A stretch of 51,173 nucleotides of DNA, from contig NPFB01000036.1 of the NCBI GenBank assembly GCA_014084085.1, positions 109,988 to 161,160 on the forward strand. The letters are read 5' to 3'. This document shows, in pieces, positions 1-10,121 of this stretch. How positions within the stretch are numbered: position 1 is the stretch's first letter; the number at the start of each line of letters is the position of its first letter. The translations under genes and the position numbers were made by a program. The notes beneath the pieces are model-generated. The model was not told the origin of the DNA. It was given only the letters and a program-made list of their open reading frames with translations, and made no database searches. This stretch comes from Hondaea fermentalgiana (Eukaryota > Sar > Bigyra > Thraustochytrida > Thraustochytriidae).

Positions 1-2223
1 AGCGGCGGCAGCGTCAACAGCGGCGGCGGCGGCGGCGGCGAGGAGGGCCGCGCGGGATCGCCGCGGGCAGCCGAGGATGCCGGCGACGCGGCCGCTGCTG
101 CTGCAGCTCCCGGCGAGCGCGCGGCCGGGGAGGGCTCGGGCGCAAGCGCAAGCGCAAGCGCAAGCGCAATCGCGAAGGCCGAGGGCGCAGGAGAGCGAGA
201 GCACGAGGCGTCAGCCGCCGCGGGAGCGAGCGGAGCCGCGACCGGCGCCCAAGCCGCGGTAGCTCCAGGCGCGACAGCTGCAAAAGCAGCAACTGCAGCG
301 ACGGGGAAAGCGGGAGAGCAGGACAGCGCTGGCGACAAGCACGAGCCGAGCCCCGAGGAGAGAAGGCGAGGCTTCATTCACCGGCGAAAACCCAGCTGGC
401 TGAACGAGTCGCACCCGTCATTTGTTTGGGGCGACCAGCAAACTCGCAAGCAAATCCGCGAAGAGTTCCATCGCGCCAACGACGAGCTCGGCGGGAGCCA
501 TCATGATCTTTTGGAAGAGAATCAGGGGACTGACGAGGAGGGCGATGAAGAGGTTGATGACAATGATCTCAACTACGGCGTCGACCCTGTCATCACCGAC
601 ATCAATGAGGAGCTGCGCGTCATCGAAGGGATGATCTCAGAACATACCAAGCTCAGGGAGATTGAAGTCGATGACGACGGCGATGATGAAGACGACGATG
701 ATGAAGATGACGATGATGAAGACGATGATGACGACGTCAATCTTCCCGAAGCACCGCAACCAATTCGGCTTCCTCCACCCGCGAAAAGTAACATTGCCAA
801 GGCACTCGAAAAGGCAGAGGCGCAATCGCTCTCCTCACGCCGAGGACCGCGGTCTCCGCGGTCTGGTAGCCCTCGCGGGTCTTCGGGACTGGCAAAGGGC
901 TCTCTCGTTGCAGCAACAGGAACGAGTGCGTCAGACTCGCAAGGGCAAAGCGCTGCGCCAAGCAGCGCGAACCCTCCGCGTGCACCTGGTACAGCGGAGA
1001 AAGATTCCCCTGCAGTCACCGCTCAAGTTGTTCCTACGCCCTCCAATGAGGACGGCGCGGACCCCAAGTTCGTCATTCCGAGCACAGGTGCTCCGGCAGA
1101 CCCGAAAACCGTTTTTGATACCTTGGGCAAGCTTGCGCTTGAGAGCAGCAGCGCAGGTGAGAAACAAGGCGAAGAGGATGCTGCCACCAAACAGCAGACG
1201 ACCCAGCCATCCAGCACTCCGGCCCGCGTCTTGGAGACGGGCTCTTCAGGAGAAAAGGCCTCGGAAGGTGGAGCTGGTGGAGAGAAAGACGCGGCAAGCA
1301 CAAGCGCGTCTGCCTCAACCGCCTCCCCTGCCTCTTCCCCACGCTCTTCTGTATCCAGGACAGCCAAAACACCGCAGCGCTCACGTACCGCCTCGAAGTC
1401 GAGAAAAAAGGCAGTTCGCATGGTAGAGCTTCCTGATTATCTTGCCATGATCGCACGGGAGCACAAACAGCAGCTTCTAGAAAAGCAACGTCTCGAGCTT
1501 GCCAAGGCCGCCGAGGCGGTGAACCGCGCAGAGGCAGCAGAGTCGGGCGCAGCAAAGACCCCACGTTCAGAAGTGATGATTCGCCGAGGTTACTTAGATC
1601 GCCTTGGCTTTGCTGGCAGTTCGGCGCCTCTGTCGCATTCTCCGGGCGCCACGCGAATGACGAAAGGAATCGACATGGGCATCAATGCGCGGCGCGCGGC
1701 CATTGCATCGGCACGAACGCGCAGCAAGCCACCCTCGCTGCGAGTGCAGTTGCGCGAGGCCCCATCTTCATCCAAGAGCAAGGGGTTTTTCAAAAAGATC
1801 GCATCCTGGATTGCCTCGGATGAAGGCCAAAGCACGTCCGACGCGAGCGCTGGGGCGGGCGCCTCGGGCGGCCTCACGCAGATCTCCTCTTCCCTCGACT
1901 CGGCGAGCAGTGGGGGAAGCTTCAACAGCCCTGCGTTGGGCCCCAAGTCAAGACGCGTCAACTTTAAAGAGACTGCTGACGTTTATTACATTCCTGCTCG
2001 TTCAGACTTCCCGGCAAAGGTAAAGAATGCTATTTGGCACACCCGTGCCGAGTTTGTGGAAATGGTTATGACCAACATGGATCAGCTTGAGCTGGAAATG
2101 CAGCAAGAAGCAGAGGCCCAGCGTCGCATCCAGGATCTCCGCAATAATCCGCCTCCGAGCTATAACAAAAACCGCGCCTCCAAAGACAAGTCGGCCTCCG
2201 GCGACCCTGCCGCGAAGTCGTGA
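1..2223 (+). CDS. Acidic low-complexity protein with C-terminal RVxF/Trp motif, 5' end outside window
   Basis: The frame is open from base 1 to the TGA at 2221-2223 (740 codons), so the start lies upstream of the window. The earliest start-like codon in frame is a TTG at 511, which I do not believe is the real start. The N-terminal part is Ala/Gly/Ser-rich. A more ordered basic block follows at window codons 124-165 (a GFIHRRKPSWL stretch and an FVWGDQQTRKQIREEF stretch). An Asp/Glu run sits near codons 222-245, then a long Ser/Ala/Pro-rich linker. The last 100 residues look conserved: RVNF (1954-1965), then DVYYIP, then a Trp at 2035-2037, then a Glu-rich helix. RVxF followed by hydrophobics and a Trp is the layout of PP1-binding regulators such as PPP1R15. 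The linear motif is visible; the function is inference. No catalytic domain is recognised. Confidence 0.75.
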   Translation, partial: SGGSVNSGGGGGGEEGRAGSPRAAEDAGDAAAAAAAPGERAAGEGSGASASASASAIAKAEGAGEREHEASAAAGASGAATGAQAAVAPGATAAKAATAATGKAGEQDSAGDKHEPSPEERRRGFIHRRKPSWLNESHPSFVWGDQQTRKQIREEFHRANDELGGSHHDLLEENQGTDEEGDEEVDDNDLNYGVDPVITDINEELRVIEGMISEHTKLREIEVDDDGDDEDDDDEDDDDEDDDDDVNLPEAPQPIRLPPPAKSNIAKALEKAEAQSLSSRRGPRSPRSGSPRGSSGLAKGSLVAATGTSASDSQGQSAAPSSANPPRAPGTAEKDSPAVTAQVVPTPSNEDGADPKFVIPSTGAPADPKTVFDTLGKLALESSSAGEKQGEEDAATKQQTTQPSSTPARVLETGSSGEKASEGGAGGEKDAASTSASASTASPASSPRSSVSRTAKTPQRSRTASKSRKKAVRMVELPDYLAMIAREHKQQLLEKQRLELAKAAEAVNRAEAAESGAAKTPRSEVMIRRGYLDRLGFAGSSAPLSHSPGATRMTKGIDMGINARRAAIASARTRSKPPSLRVQLREAPSSSKSKGFFKKIASWIASDEGQSTSDASAGAGASGGLTQISSSLDSASSGGSFNSPALGPKSRRVNFKETADVYYIPARSDFPAKVKNAIWHTRAEFVEMVMTNMDQLELEMQQEAEAQRRIQDLRNNPPPSYNKNRASKDKSASGDPAAKS

Positions 2224-2447
2224 GATGTACATGTCGCAGCTATCACACACAAGCATGTGGTGAAGGGAACACAATTTTAAATACGTAAACAAAAATAATG
2301 GAAGCTCTGATTATATACGCCATGTGCGAGGAGTGATTTATTCAAAGTCGAAGTGGTAGATCTTAAATGGCGTTGCGCCATACTTGTTCTTCTTGTTCTT
2401 GTGCTTATCCTTCTTTATCGTCATCTTCTTGATCATCGTTATCGTAT

Positions 2448-3893
2448 TTAGAGACTGCTCCGCGGTCCGGATTGACGATCCACCAAGGTCCCATACACAA
2501 TGTTGGCGAAAAGCGTGCGCAGCGGCATCTTGATCTCGTCGCGGTTCAATACTTGTGTGAAGAACATGGCAAAGAGGTCTTCCTCCGGGTCGCAAAAGAA
2601 CTCCGTGCTTGCAGCACCGGCCCAGTAATACTGGCCTGCGCTCCCTTGCAGTCCACTGAGCGCCGGGTCCATGTGCACTGCAAAACCAAGGCCAAAACCA
2701 ATTCCACGCGTGGCGTATTCCTTTGCATAGCTGGGCACTGCAAGCTGCGAAATGTCGCGGTTTTCAGGCAGGTGGTTGCGAACAGCAAGTTGAAAGGTCT
2801 TGCGCCCCAAAAGACGTCGCCCGTCCAGCTCGCCTTCGTTCATGCAAAATTGACAAAAACGCGCGTAATCACGAAATGTCGAAACGAGGCCTTGACCAGC
2901 AGCCTCAAGGCGCATGCTAGGCGTATGGTTTCCTTGCCGGATGTGGGATCGGGTCACATCCTTCTTGCTCGTGTCTGGTTTCTCCACGTGCAAACTGACA
3001 AGGCGGCGGTACTTTTCCTCGTCCAGCGTAAAGGCGGTGTCGCGCATATCGAGAGGTTCGAAGAAGCGTTCGCGGAGGAACTCGCCAATCGTCTTGCTGG
3101 AGATGACCTCAACGACGCGGGCTTGCACTTCGACGGCATGACTGTAGTTCCAGGCCTCGCCAGGCTGATGGCACAGAGGCAGGTCTGCAAAGCGATCGAC
3201 CATCTCGGCAAGGGTCTCGTTCTTCTTTGCCGCGGCCGCGTTCGACTTGGCGTAGTAGGCGTCCACCGGGTTGGGCGGCGACTTGTCAAAGAAACCATAC
3301 GAAAGTCCGGCCGTGTGCGTGAGAAGATCCCGGATTGTAATATCATTGGTGCACGGGACGGTCTCCTTGGCATCTGCCTCGAGGACCCGCAAATTCTTCT
3401 TTTCCCACCGAGGCCCGAGATAGAGATGCGCCGGCTGCTCAAGCGTCAGTCGGCCCTCTTCCAGCAGCATAAGGAGCGCCAGCGAGGTAAAAGGCTTGCT
3501 CATCGAATAGATGCGGAAGATTGAGTCCGACTGCAGCGGCGTGCCCTCTTCGGTCCGAGCATCTCCTTTGCCCTTGTAGTACACCACCTTTCCGCGTCGT
3601 GCGATGAGTGCGCCTGCCATCGGAAAGCTGTGCCCGATCGATTTGTCCACGGTGTGCTCCAGAAAGTGGCTCAGCCGCTCGAGCGCTGCGGACGACACGC
3701 CCACCGTCTCGGGGCGCTCTGCCCACGGCAGACCCACGTCTGCTCCGGTAAAGTCGTGCATGCTCGTGCTCTCGGCGGCCCCGCTCCTCGACGAGGCGTA
3801 TCTCGCCAACCTCGGTCTCCGCCACCGCCGCAGCTCCGCCCCAATTGCGATCTGCTGCTGCCGGCCGCGCAGCCTTGCCGCGCCGATGATCAT
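2448..3893 (-). CDS. Serine beta-lactamase-like hydrolase (LACTB/EstB/LovD superfamily), probably mitochondrial
   Basis: This is a class C beta-lactamase-fold hydrolase; members include esterases, acyltransferases and mitochondrial LACTB. The catalytic pattern is visible: S130-M-S-K133 (SxxK), Y250-S-H252 (the YxN position) and W434-A-G436 (the third motif). Its 481 residues fit the family. The frame is open further upstream to 4193, but that part is low complexity (Asp/Asn/Ser and Arg-rich). I chose the ATG at 3891-3893 because it begins an Arg-rich amphipathic segment without acidic residues over the first 19 positions, like a mitochondrial presequence. The substrate cannot be told from sequence, and no antibiotic resistance role is implied. 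It is transcribed divergently from the gene at 4401. A second minus frame beyond the stop (2338-2447) ends in a KIYHFDFE tail; it could be an alternative last exon but I have no splice evidence. Confidence 0.85.
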   Translation of the reverse strand: MIIGAARLRGRQQQIAIGAELRRWRRPRLARYASSRSGAAESTSMHDFTGADVGLPWAERPETVGVSSAALERLSHFLEHTVDKSIGHSFPMAGALIARRGKVVYYKGKGDARTEEGTPLQSDSIFRIYSMSKPFTSLALLMLLEEGRLTLEQPAHLYLGPRWEKKNLRVLEADAKETVPCTNDITIRDLLTHTAGLSYGFFDKSPPNPVDAYYAKSNAAAAKKNETLAEMVDRFADLPLCHQPGEAWNYSHAVEVQARVVEVISSKTIGEFLRERFFEPLDMRDTAFTLDEEKYRRLVSLHVEKPDTSKKDVTRSHIRQGNHTPSMRLEAAGQGLVSTFRDYARFCQFCMNEGELDGRRLLGRKTFQLAVRNHLPENRDISQLAVPSYAKEYATRGIGFGLGFAVHMDPALSGLQGSAGQYYWAGAASTEFFCDPEEDLFAMFFTQVLNRDEIKMPLRTLFANIVYGTLVDRQSGPRSSL

Positions 3894-4400
3894 CTCCGCC
3901 CCGACCCGCCGCGCTCCAGTCCGCCCGCTGCCGCTGTCGTTGTCGTTGTCGTTCTCGCTGTCGCTGTCGCTGCAAACGTAGTTGGTCCGGTCCCCTTCTC
4001 TTTCGAGGCCAATGTGACTCGAGTCGTCGTCTGCGACCAGCGGGGCGGCGCGTCCGGCGAGAGCGAGACGACTTTCTGCCGCCGCGGGCCCGGCTGTCGG
4101 CCGTTCTTCGGTTTGCTTGCTCGCTCGCTCGCTCGCTTGCTCCTTCGTTGCGCTTGGTGTCGGTCGCCATCGCTGTCCGTCGTATCCTGCCAAAACAGAG
4201 CGGCACGTGCACGCTGGGAAGCCTCGACGCTAGAGCGGATCGAGAGCGGACCGTTCTGAGAACGGTCTGCGCGAGATCTGGCACCCTGAGCGTCCCCCGT
4301 GGTTAGCGCGGAGCAGAGCAGACATATTTGCGCGCAGCGCGACTGTCTTGCTGCTTGGCTGCGCGGACCCCGGGGAGGGCGGGGGAGGTCCTTCTCCGCC
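3894..4400. promoter_or_regulatory. Divergent intergenic/leader region between the hydrolase and the Q-rich gene
   Basis: About 500 bases hold no convincing gene. The minus frame stays open through most of it but encodes only low-complexity Ser/Asp/Asn and Arg/Ala text. It must carry both 5' leaders. On the hydrolase sense strand it contains a GCAA/GCGA tetranucleotide tract (plus-strand 4113-4142). Confidence 0.5.
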
Positions 4401-6053
4401 ATGACCCGCGGCGCGGGCAGGCCCGCGGAAGCGGCGGTTTTGGAAGGGCAGGTCGTCACGCTCATCGATGAGGACGAGGAGGACCACCTCAACGACGACG
4501 ACAACGACGACAACGACCTCGAAGGCGACGGCGACGGCGAAGAGAAGGACAGCACATCGCTCAATGCCGTTGTCAAGAACGGCAAGATTGACAACGGCGC
4601 GTCCAAAATCGCCAAGGTGGGGGAAGTGATTGTGCTCGATGAAGACCTTGACGATGAGGATGATGATGATGAAATCAGCGTCCCGGGAAGGGGATGTCCT
4701 GATGCTCCATACGACGGACGTAGCGATTCTGACGCTCACAAGAAACGAGATGATGAGCCATATCCTTTATGGGAAAAGCTTGAAGGTGTGAAGAAATCGA
4801 AAGATTCTGATCTCTTCGAAGCCTATGGTCGAACCTCTTCTGGCGCTCTCGAACTCTTGGATTCCTACGAGTCCCCAGAAGTTGTAAGTAGAGACTTTGT
4901 CAGACTGTAAAATACAGTACATACTAACGAGACAATCCTTTTGGATGATGCACAGGCCGCAACCGCGCACTATATATTCCGAGCGCTGCAGGCGCCGGAG
5001 TCGCAACGTCGCGACCTCGTTCGTCTCATCATGAAGGACGATATACGAGTGTCCATGATTGCGAGTGAGCTGCGTCGCTATGGCTCACGCCTTGTCGCAA
5101 GCGGCCCTATAGGCTGCCGGCTCTATTATCTTGTACGCTCTGCAGATCAGGAGCGGGCATGGGTGCAGGCGTGCAAAAAGGTGAGCGCAGCCGCGCCCAA
5201 CTTCTTCAAGCGTCTTGACCAAGACTGGGACAAACACAAGGATGTCAATGCAGCGAAGGAGTCTCAAGCACGTGTGGCCGCCATGTATTGCTCGGAAAAG
5301 AGCAGCTTAGCTCGTCACAATGCACTCGAAACTTTTCTGAACGCGGACAAGTACATTCTTGGCACCAGAGAAGCCTACAGCAAGTATGTCCTCAAAGCCA
5401 TGGCCGAAAGAAATGCGTCTGTACCACTCATGACGAACACAATGCGCAAAATGATACGTATCCCAGAACCAGTTCATGCAGACATGCCCAGATTCACAGA
5501 CTGCTTAATTAGTCCGCCACCAGCCAAGTCTTCGCGTACTCCAGCTGGCAGAAAGAACGCTGCTATATCTTCTCAAAAACGTGGCGCCTCTTCGAAGATG
5601 GCATCACGTTCAGACATCCACGCGAAGCCTAAACAGAAGCGTCGCCGGCACAGTGATTCGCACTCCTCGGCATCTCTGACGGCAGATGCGATGGCGCGTC
5701 CTGCTTCAAACGGAGGCGAGGCATGTCTGACAAGCTTTTCTTCCGAGAAACAGGTCCAAGGTCCTGAGGCAGACGACCATCCAAGCAAGACACTTGAAGG
5801 TTCGCTCGCATTGACAAACAAGACAATGGATCAGAAACAGAACGAGGGCTCGAGCTGTGAGGACAGGGACGCACAGCAGCAGCAGCAGCAGATGCTCAAA
5901 CAAGCACAGCCAGATGAACCAACGACAACCGGTGTCAATCAAGCCGAGTCTCGGGTGCTCAATCAAGAGCCGAACGAAGATACAAGCAAGGGCCAAATGC
6001 AGCAAGAACATGAAAACAGCAAAACGTTGTCCCTCCAGACGATGTCTCAGGAA

Positions 6054-6104
<51 letters not shown>

Positions 6105-6570
6105 GACCAAGCACAAGAAAAACCGCAAGGAAAATATCAACAGTTATCACAAGAACAATCACAAGAACAATATCAACAACTATCACAAGAACAATCGCAA
6201 GCACAACTACGAGAAGAACATCAACAGCATCTACAAGCACGGCAAGAGCAGCGTCCGCAGCAGCCGCAGCAGTCGCGGCAGTCGCGGCAGTCGCAGCAGC
6301 CGCTACACCAACATCATCATTATCAACAACAACAACCAGCACAAAAACAATCGCAAGCACAACTACGAGAAGATCATCAACAGCATCTACAAGCACGGCA
6401 AGAGCAGCGGCCGCAGCAGCCGCAGCAGTCGCAGCAGCCGCAGCAGCCGCAGCAGCCGCTACACCAACATCATCAACAACAACAACAACAACCATCACAA
6501 GAACAATCGCAAGCACAACTACGAGAAGAACATCAACAGCAACGGCCGCAGCAGCCGCAGCAGCCGCCAC

Positions 6571-6629
<59 letters not shown>

Positions 6630-8072
6630 CGACAACGACACCACCAGCATCAGCACCAGCAGATACAACAGCAACGACAACAGCAACATCTCTACAACCT
6701 ACGCCAGCAACAGATGCAACAACAACGACAACAACAACAACAACAACAACGACAACGACACCACCAGCATCAGCACCAGCAGATACAACAGCAACGACAA
6801 CAGCAACATCTCTACAACCTACGCCAGCAACAGATGCAACAACAACGACAACAACAACAACAACAACAACGACAACGACACCACCAGCATCAGCACCAGC
6901 AGATACAACAGCAACGACAACAGCAACATCTCTACAACCTACGCCAGCAACAGATGCAACAAGAACGACAACAACAACAATACCAGCAGCATTACCACGT
7001 TTATCATTGTCACCCTCGGCCGCAACAACAGCAATCCCAGTTGCATCAACACCATCAACAACCAACGCTGCACAATGGACCATCTTTGAACCTGCAGCTC
7101 GCAAACGCTATACAGACATACCGTCATCACCAGCATCACGAATCGAACGCGCCAAGCTGGAATCATCGTCGGCCAATCCTGGAAAAGTACATAATTTCCT
7201 CGCTGCGGGAGCGACTGAAAAATGGACAAGCTTATCTAGTGGACTTTGTCCAAAATACGGCGAGACGTTTCGAGGACGAGACTTCTTTGCACGCGAAAGC
7301 ATCGATTGTCCAATACATTTGCAAGTCGATGATGGCCATGGAAGAGCAATGCCTATCACTACGTGCGTTCATGATCGAGTTTGAGCCGAAAACTACCACG
7401 GGTTTTCGAGAAGCACTTGGTTCGTTGCAACTTGCACTGCGTCGCATGCGGCAACAAGAACTTGACATTATACAAAGAGTTTTCGAGATATCTACGCCAA
7501 CGACGTGGGCTTCCGCCGTTCATAGACTGTGCGGTGTCGAGGTCGAGCTGATCGAAAGGGTCAACTCGATTCAGTCCATTCTAGGAGAAAATATTCTGCC
7601 ACACATTGCGGTCAAGTCAATATCCGGAATTCCAATTTCGAATACTCATATACATGCGCCATTCGTTTCAACACATACTACCTCGCACTCAACAACGAAG
7701 ACCCCGCAAAATGTGCCATCAATGGAGGAGGCACGAACCCACAAGATTGGGCCTTCTCTTCTCCGGTCAAGAGAAGTTAGCACAGGGCCTTCCATGGGCA
7801 AGGGAAGCGTTGGCAACCCGCGCAAACGTGAATCTTTAGCCGAAATTCAAGCTCCATCAGTTGCGTTACCTGAAGAGCAGCGTGCGTGCTCTCGTCTGGC
7901 GCTGCATCATGGAGCGAGCGACGTGGACAACCAAGTATCAAGATTCGCTGCCAATCTTCGTGCGGAGTCGACTGTGCCGTTGCAGGACAAAGAATCCAAG
8001 ACGAAAGAGGATGCATTCCTCGTGTACAATACTTGGCAGCATGATGGATCGGCATGCAATATTTGCTTCTAA
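4401..8072 (+). CDS. Large Gln/His-rich repeat protein, two exons (4401..4883, 4956..8072)
   Basis: Splicing joins two open frames into a 1199-residue protein. I chose the ATG at 4401 (context CTCCGCCATGA); an in-frame GTG at 4299 is less likely. The first 110 residues are acidic, with Asp/Glu runs. Residues about 162-300 form an ordered, helical-looking module (starting AATAHYIFRALQAPESQ). Residues about 300-520 are polar and basic. Residues about 528-870 are almost entirely Gln/His with a pure polyQ tract and two families of tandem repeats. The C-terminal part, about 896-1060 (from RRPILEKYIISSLRERL), is again ordered and helical, with no family I recognise. The composition resembles nuclear coactivator or Mediator-tail-like proteins, but that is inference. 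The repeats are in frame and their lengths are multiples of three. Confidence 0.82.
4884..4955 (+). other. Intron of the Q-rich gene (72 nt, phase 0)
   Basis: Donor GTAAGT at 4884-4889, perfect TACTAAC branch motif at 4922-4928, acceptor CACAG ending at 4955. Removing it joins ...SYESPEV to AATAHYIFRAL... in frame; without splicing the upstream frame stops at 4910. Confidence 0.88.
6054..6102 (+). repeat. (CAG)n polyglutamine microsatellite
   Basis: About 16 uninterrupted CAG codons in the Q-rich CDS. Confidence 0.95.
6185..6560 (+). repeat. Three-copy ~155-nt imperfect coding repeat
   Basis: The segment encoding SQAQLREEHQQHLQARQEQ recurs near 6195, 6350 and 6508. The third copy is truncated after the EEHQQ part. 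Copies differ by a few substitutions (E to D in copy 2). It lies immediately before the 120-nt repeat array in the same CDS. Confidence 0.85.
6610..6969 (+). repeat. Three near-identical 120-nt tandem repeats (40 codons each)
   Basis: Bases at 6661, 6781 and 6901 are the same 60-mer, and the flanking CAA/CAG text also recurs with a period of exactly 120. The unit encodes a His/Gln segment containing QHLYNLRQQQMQQ. The near identity points to recent duplication or homogenisation. The period keeps the reading frame. Confidence 0.95.
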
Positions 8073-8166
8073 AATTGAAAGTCAATCTCGGGAAATAGCA
8101 TCTAGTACTGCTTTTGGCATACGTTTTTCGAGTCGAACGGCAGTCCAGGTGACTTTGTGTTAAAGA

Positions 8167-10121
8167 TTAACTGCTTGGACTGGGAGTTGGCGCGGGGGTA
8201 GCTTCGGAGCAAGGAATACGTGCAGAGACCCAGTCGCGTCTTGGCTTGGTAGATACCTCTTTCTCGATCGATACGTACATGTAGCATCGATTGCGCGAGT
8301 CGTTGTGTGAGAAAAAGTTGCAGTCACGGTACGCGTCGCAGAGTGCATGGCAGTCATCCGTGGTCTCAGCTCTCAAAAAAGACTTGAGTCCAGGAATGAG
8401 CTCACCCTTGTACTTAATATCCTCCTGGTAGCAGGTCTCGGTAACCGGAGTTCGTTCAATGGTCGGCGCTGGCGTGGACGGACATGCATCAAACTCTTGC
8501 CCTGACTCCACGTCTGAGGAGACTGCCACTTGAAGGTTGGGCAGGCTTCCGCAAAAATTGTTGGGAAGAGCTTGAAGATAATCGAGATGAAGTTCGCTCA
8601 GAGAATCCGGAAGCCTCGTGAGTGAGTTGTTACGGATGTCAAGAAGGAGAAGACTTTCGAGACCGACTCCGAAGCCTTCGGGCAAGTATTCGAGATCGTT
8701 GTTGTCGAGCGAAAGCGTGCGAAGACCCCCGAGCGAGTTCAGCGAGAGAAGACTTTCTGGGTCAATAGCATTGGATCCGAGCGTCAGGTACACGAGTTGG
8801 TCTGCGTCGGGGAGAAAGTCCGGTACCTCAGAAAGCTGGTTTCCGTCGAGTGTGAGCTGGCCAAGGTTGGGCATTTGTTCGAGCACTTGAGGTGCTTCGC
8901 TAAGAGCATTGTTGCGCAGCATAATTGCAGTAACCGCATCGGACGCGAGGGAGTTCGGCAGATCCGACAATCGATTGGCCGAAAGATCGCTGTGGCAGTG
9001 AACAAGAATGAGGTCGAAGCGAGTTTAGGTCAGTTTTGCCAATTCCTCCTTCGCACACGCCGTGCATGGAGATAGCAAGCTAACACAGCCTTGCCAGGGC
9101 ACACTTACATTGTATGCAACATTGAAAAGGAATCAAAGATGTCTGGCAGCTCGCTTAGGTTGTTCTCAGAGAGATCGAGCGACGTCATCTGCTTTCCAAT
9201 GTTACTGAAGGCTTCAGGAATGGACTCTAATTCATTACCGCCCAGATGTAGCTCTCGAAGCTCGAACATGGTCGAAAGTGAATCGATCGCAGAAAGAGCG
9301 TTGCTCGAAGCGTGCACAGTTTCCAGGTTTGTCAGGAGTGAAAGGCTCTTGGGCAGTTTTGAAAGCGAGTTGTCCGAGATGTCAAGGTGGGTAAGCAGCT
9401 CCAATTTGCCCATTTTATCGGGCAGTCCCTGAAGTCCATTGCCTTGCAGCTCGCTGAGCTTTCGGTCGTTAGTAAACACCATGCTTGGATGACAGGTTGA
9501 ATCCCTCGTTACTTGTGCGCGATGTTTTGCACTTGTTAAACGTACAGATGCTGGAGGTTCGTGAGCTTGTGGAACTTGTCCGAGAGCGAAGACAGTTCGC
9601 AATCAACAAGACGACTGTTGCAATGTTTGTTGTTTTTCGCGCAAGAGAGCGTTAGAACATTACGATCGCGAACGATGCCCACCAAAGATTGAAGCAAAGT
9701 AAGAAAACGGAAACGTACAGGCTCGTCAACTGATCGAGCTTCCTGACCCGGCTCGAGAGCTTCACAAGCTTAGAGTCCGTGATTTCTCTTTTTACCAAAA
9801 TAACAACGTTCGTCAGTGTCTATGTTAGTTGCTTTGGATCACTTGCTCGCAACCAATGCGCGCCATAGTTTTCATATATCACCCTCAGCGCCCAAGAAAT
9901 TCCAGGTAAACTCACAGAGAGGTAAGCTGCTTGAGCTTGTAAACATGGTAAGGGAGCTTTCCATTTTCCCCAGAACAGGTCATGTTTGTCACGCTCAAGG
10001 GCGCAGTCTTGATCGGGCGCGAGCCTACAAAGCCTCGATCGTCCCACATCTCACAGACGGCGGTGACACGAAGGCTCGATGCCGCCACAAGGAGAAGAAC
10101 GGCAATCATGACTTTTCTCAT
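8167..10121 (-). CDS. Secreted leucine-rich-repeat protein with C-terminal PAN/apple domain, five exons
   Basis: Reconstructed exons (minus strand): 9916..10121, 9719..9787, 9546..9614, 9109..9453, 8167..8989, giving 503 residues. The ATG at 10121 begins a clear signal peptide (RKVMIAVLLLVAASS); longer upstream frames add only basic low complexity. LRRs of about 23 residues (LxxLxLxxNxLxxLPxxL) run from about residue 65 to 380. All four introns are phase 2 and split an LRR-ending codon. Two exons are exactly 69 nt (one LRR) and one is 345 nt (five LRRs). After a Thr/Pro linker, six Cys from ETCYQED to RIPCSEA fit a PAN/apple fold, typical of binding to protein or carbohydrate outside the cell. 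No transmembrane segment or GPI tail is seen. It is probably a secreted adhesion or recognition protein; the ligand is unknown. Confidence 0.86.
8990..9108 (-). other. LRR gene intron 4 (phase 2)
   Basis: Donor GTAAGT starting at 9108; branch candidate ACTGACC; acceptor GCCACAG ending at 8990. It joins ...SFSMLHT to an Ile codon followed by DLSANRLSDLP. Confidence 0.82.
9454..9545 (-). other. LRR gene intron 3 (phase 2)
   Basis: Donor GTACGT starting at 9545; perfect TACTAAC branch motif shortly before the acceptor GCTCAG ending at 9454. It joins ...KLTNLQH to a Leu codon followed by ELQGNGLQGL. Confidence 0.82.
9615..9718 (-). other. LRR gene intron 2 (phase 2)
   Basis: Donor GTACGT starting at 9718; branch-like TTCTAAC; acceptor CAACAG ending at 9615. 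It joins ...KLDQLTS to a Leu codon followed by RLVDCELSSL. Confidence 0.8.
9788..9915 (-). other. LRR gene intron 1 (phase 2)
   Basis: Donor GTGAGT starting at 9915 going left; branch-like AACTAAC; acceptor AAAAAG ending at 9788. It joins ...LKQLTS to a Leu codon followed by EITDSKLVKL. Confidence 0.75.

Noticed and set aside
2472..3524. 350-codon plus-strand ORF opposite the serine hydrolase
   Set aside because: Shadow; the SxxK, Y and W motifs lie on the minus strand.
5857..7089. 410-codon plus-strand frame overlapping the Q-rich gene
   Set aside because: Reads the CAA/CAG repeats as Asn/Ser/Arg; repeats of CAA, CAG and ACA have no stops in any frame. The Q frame has ordered flanks and a supported intron.
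5959..7104. 381-codon minus-strand poly-Val/Ala frame
   Set aside because: Antisense of the same repeats; no domain.
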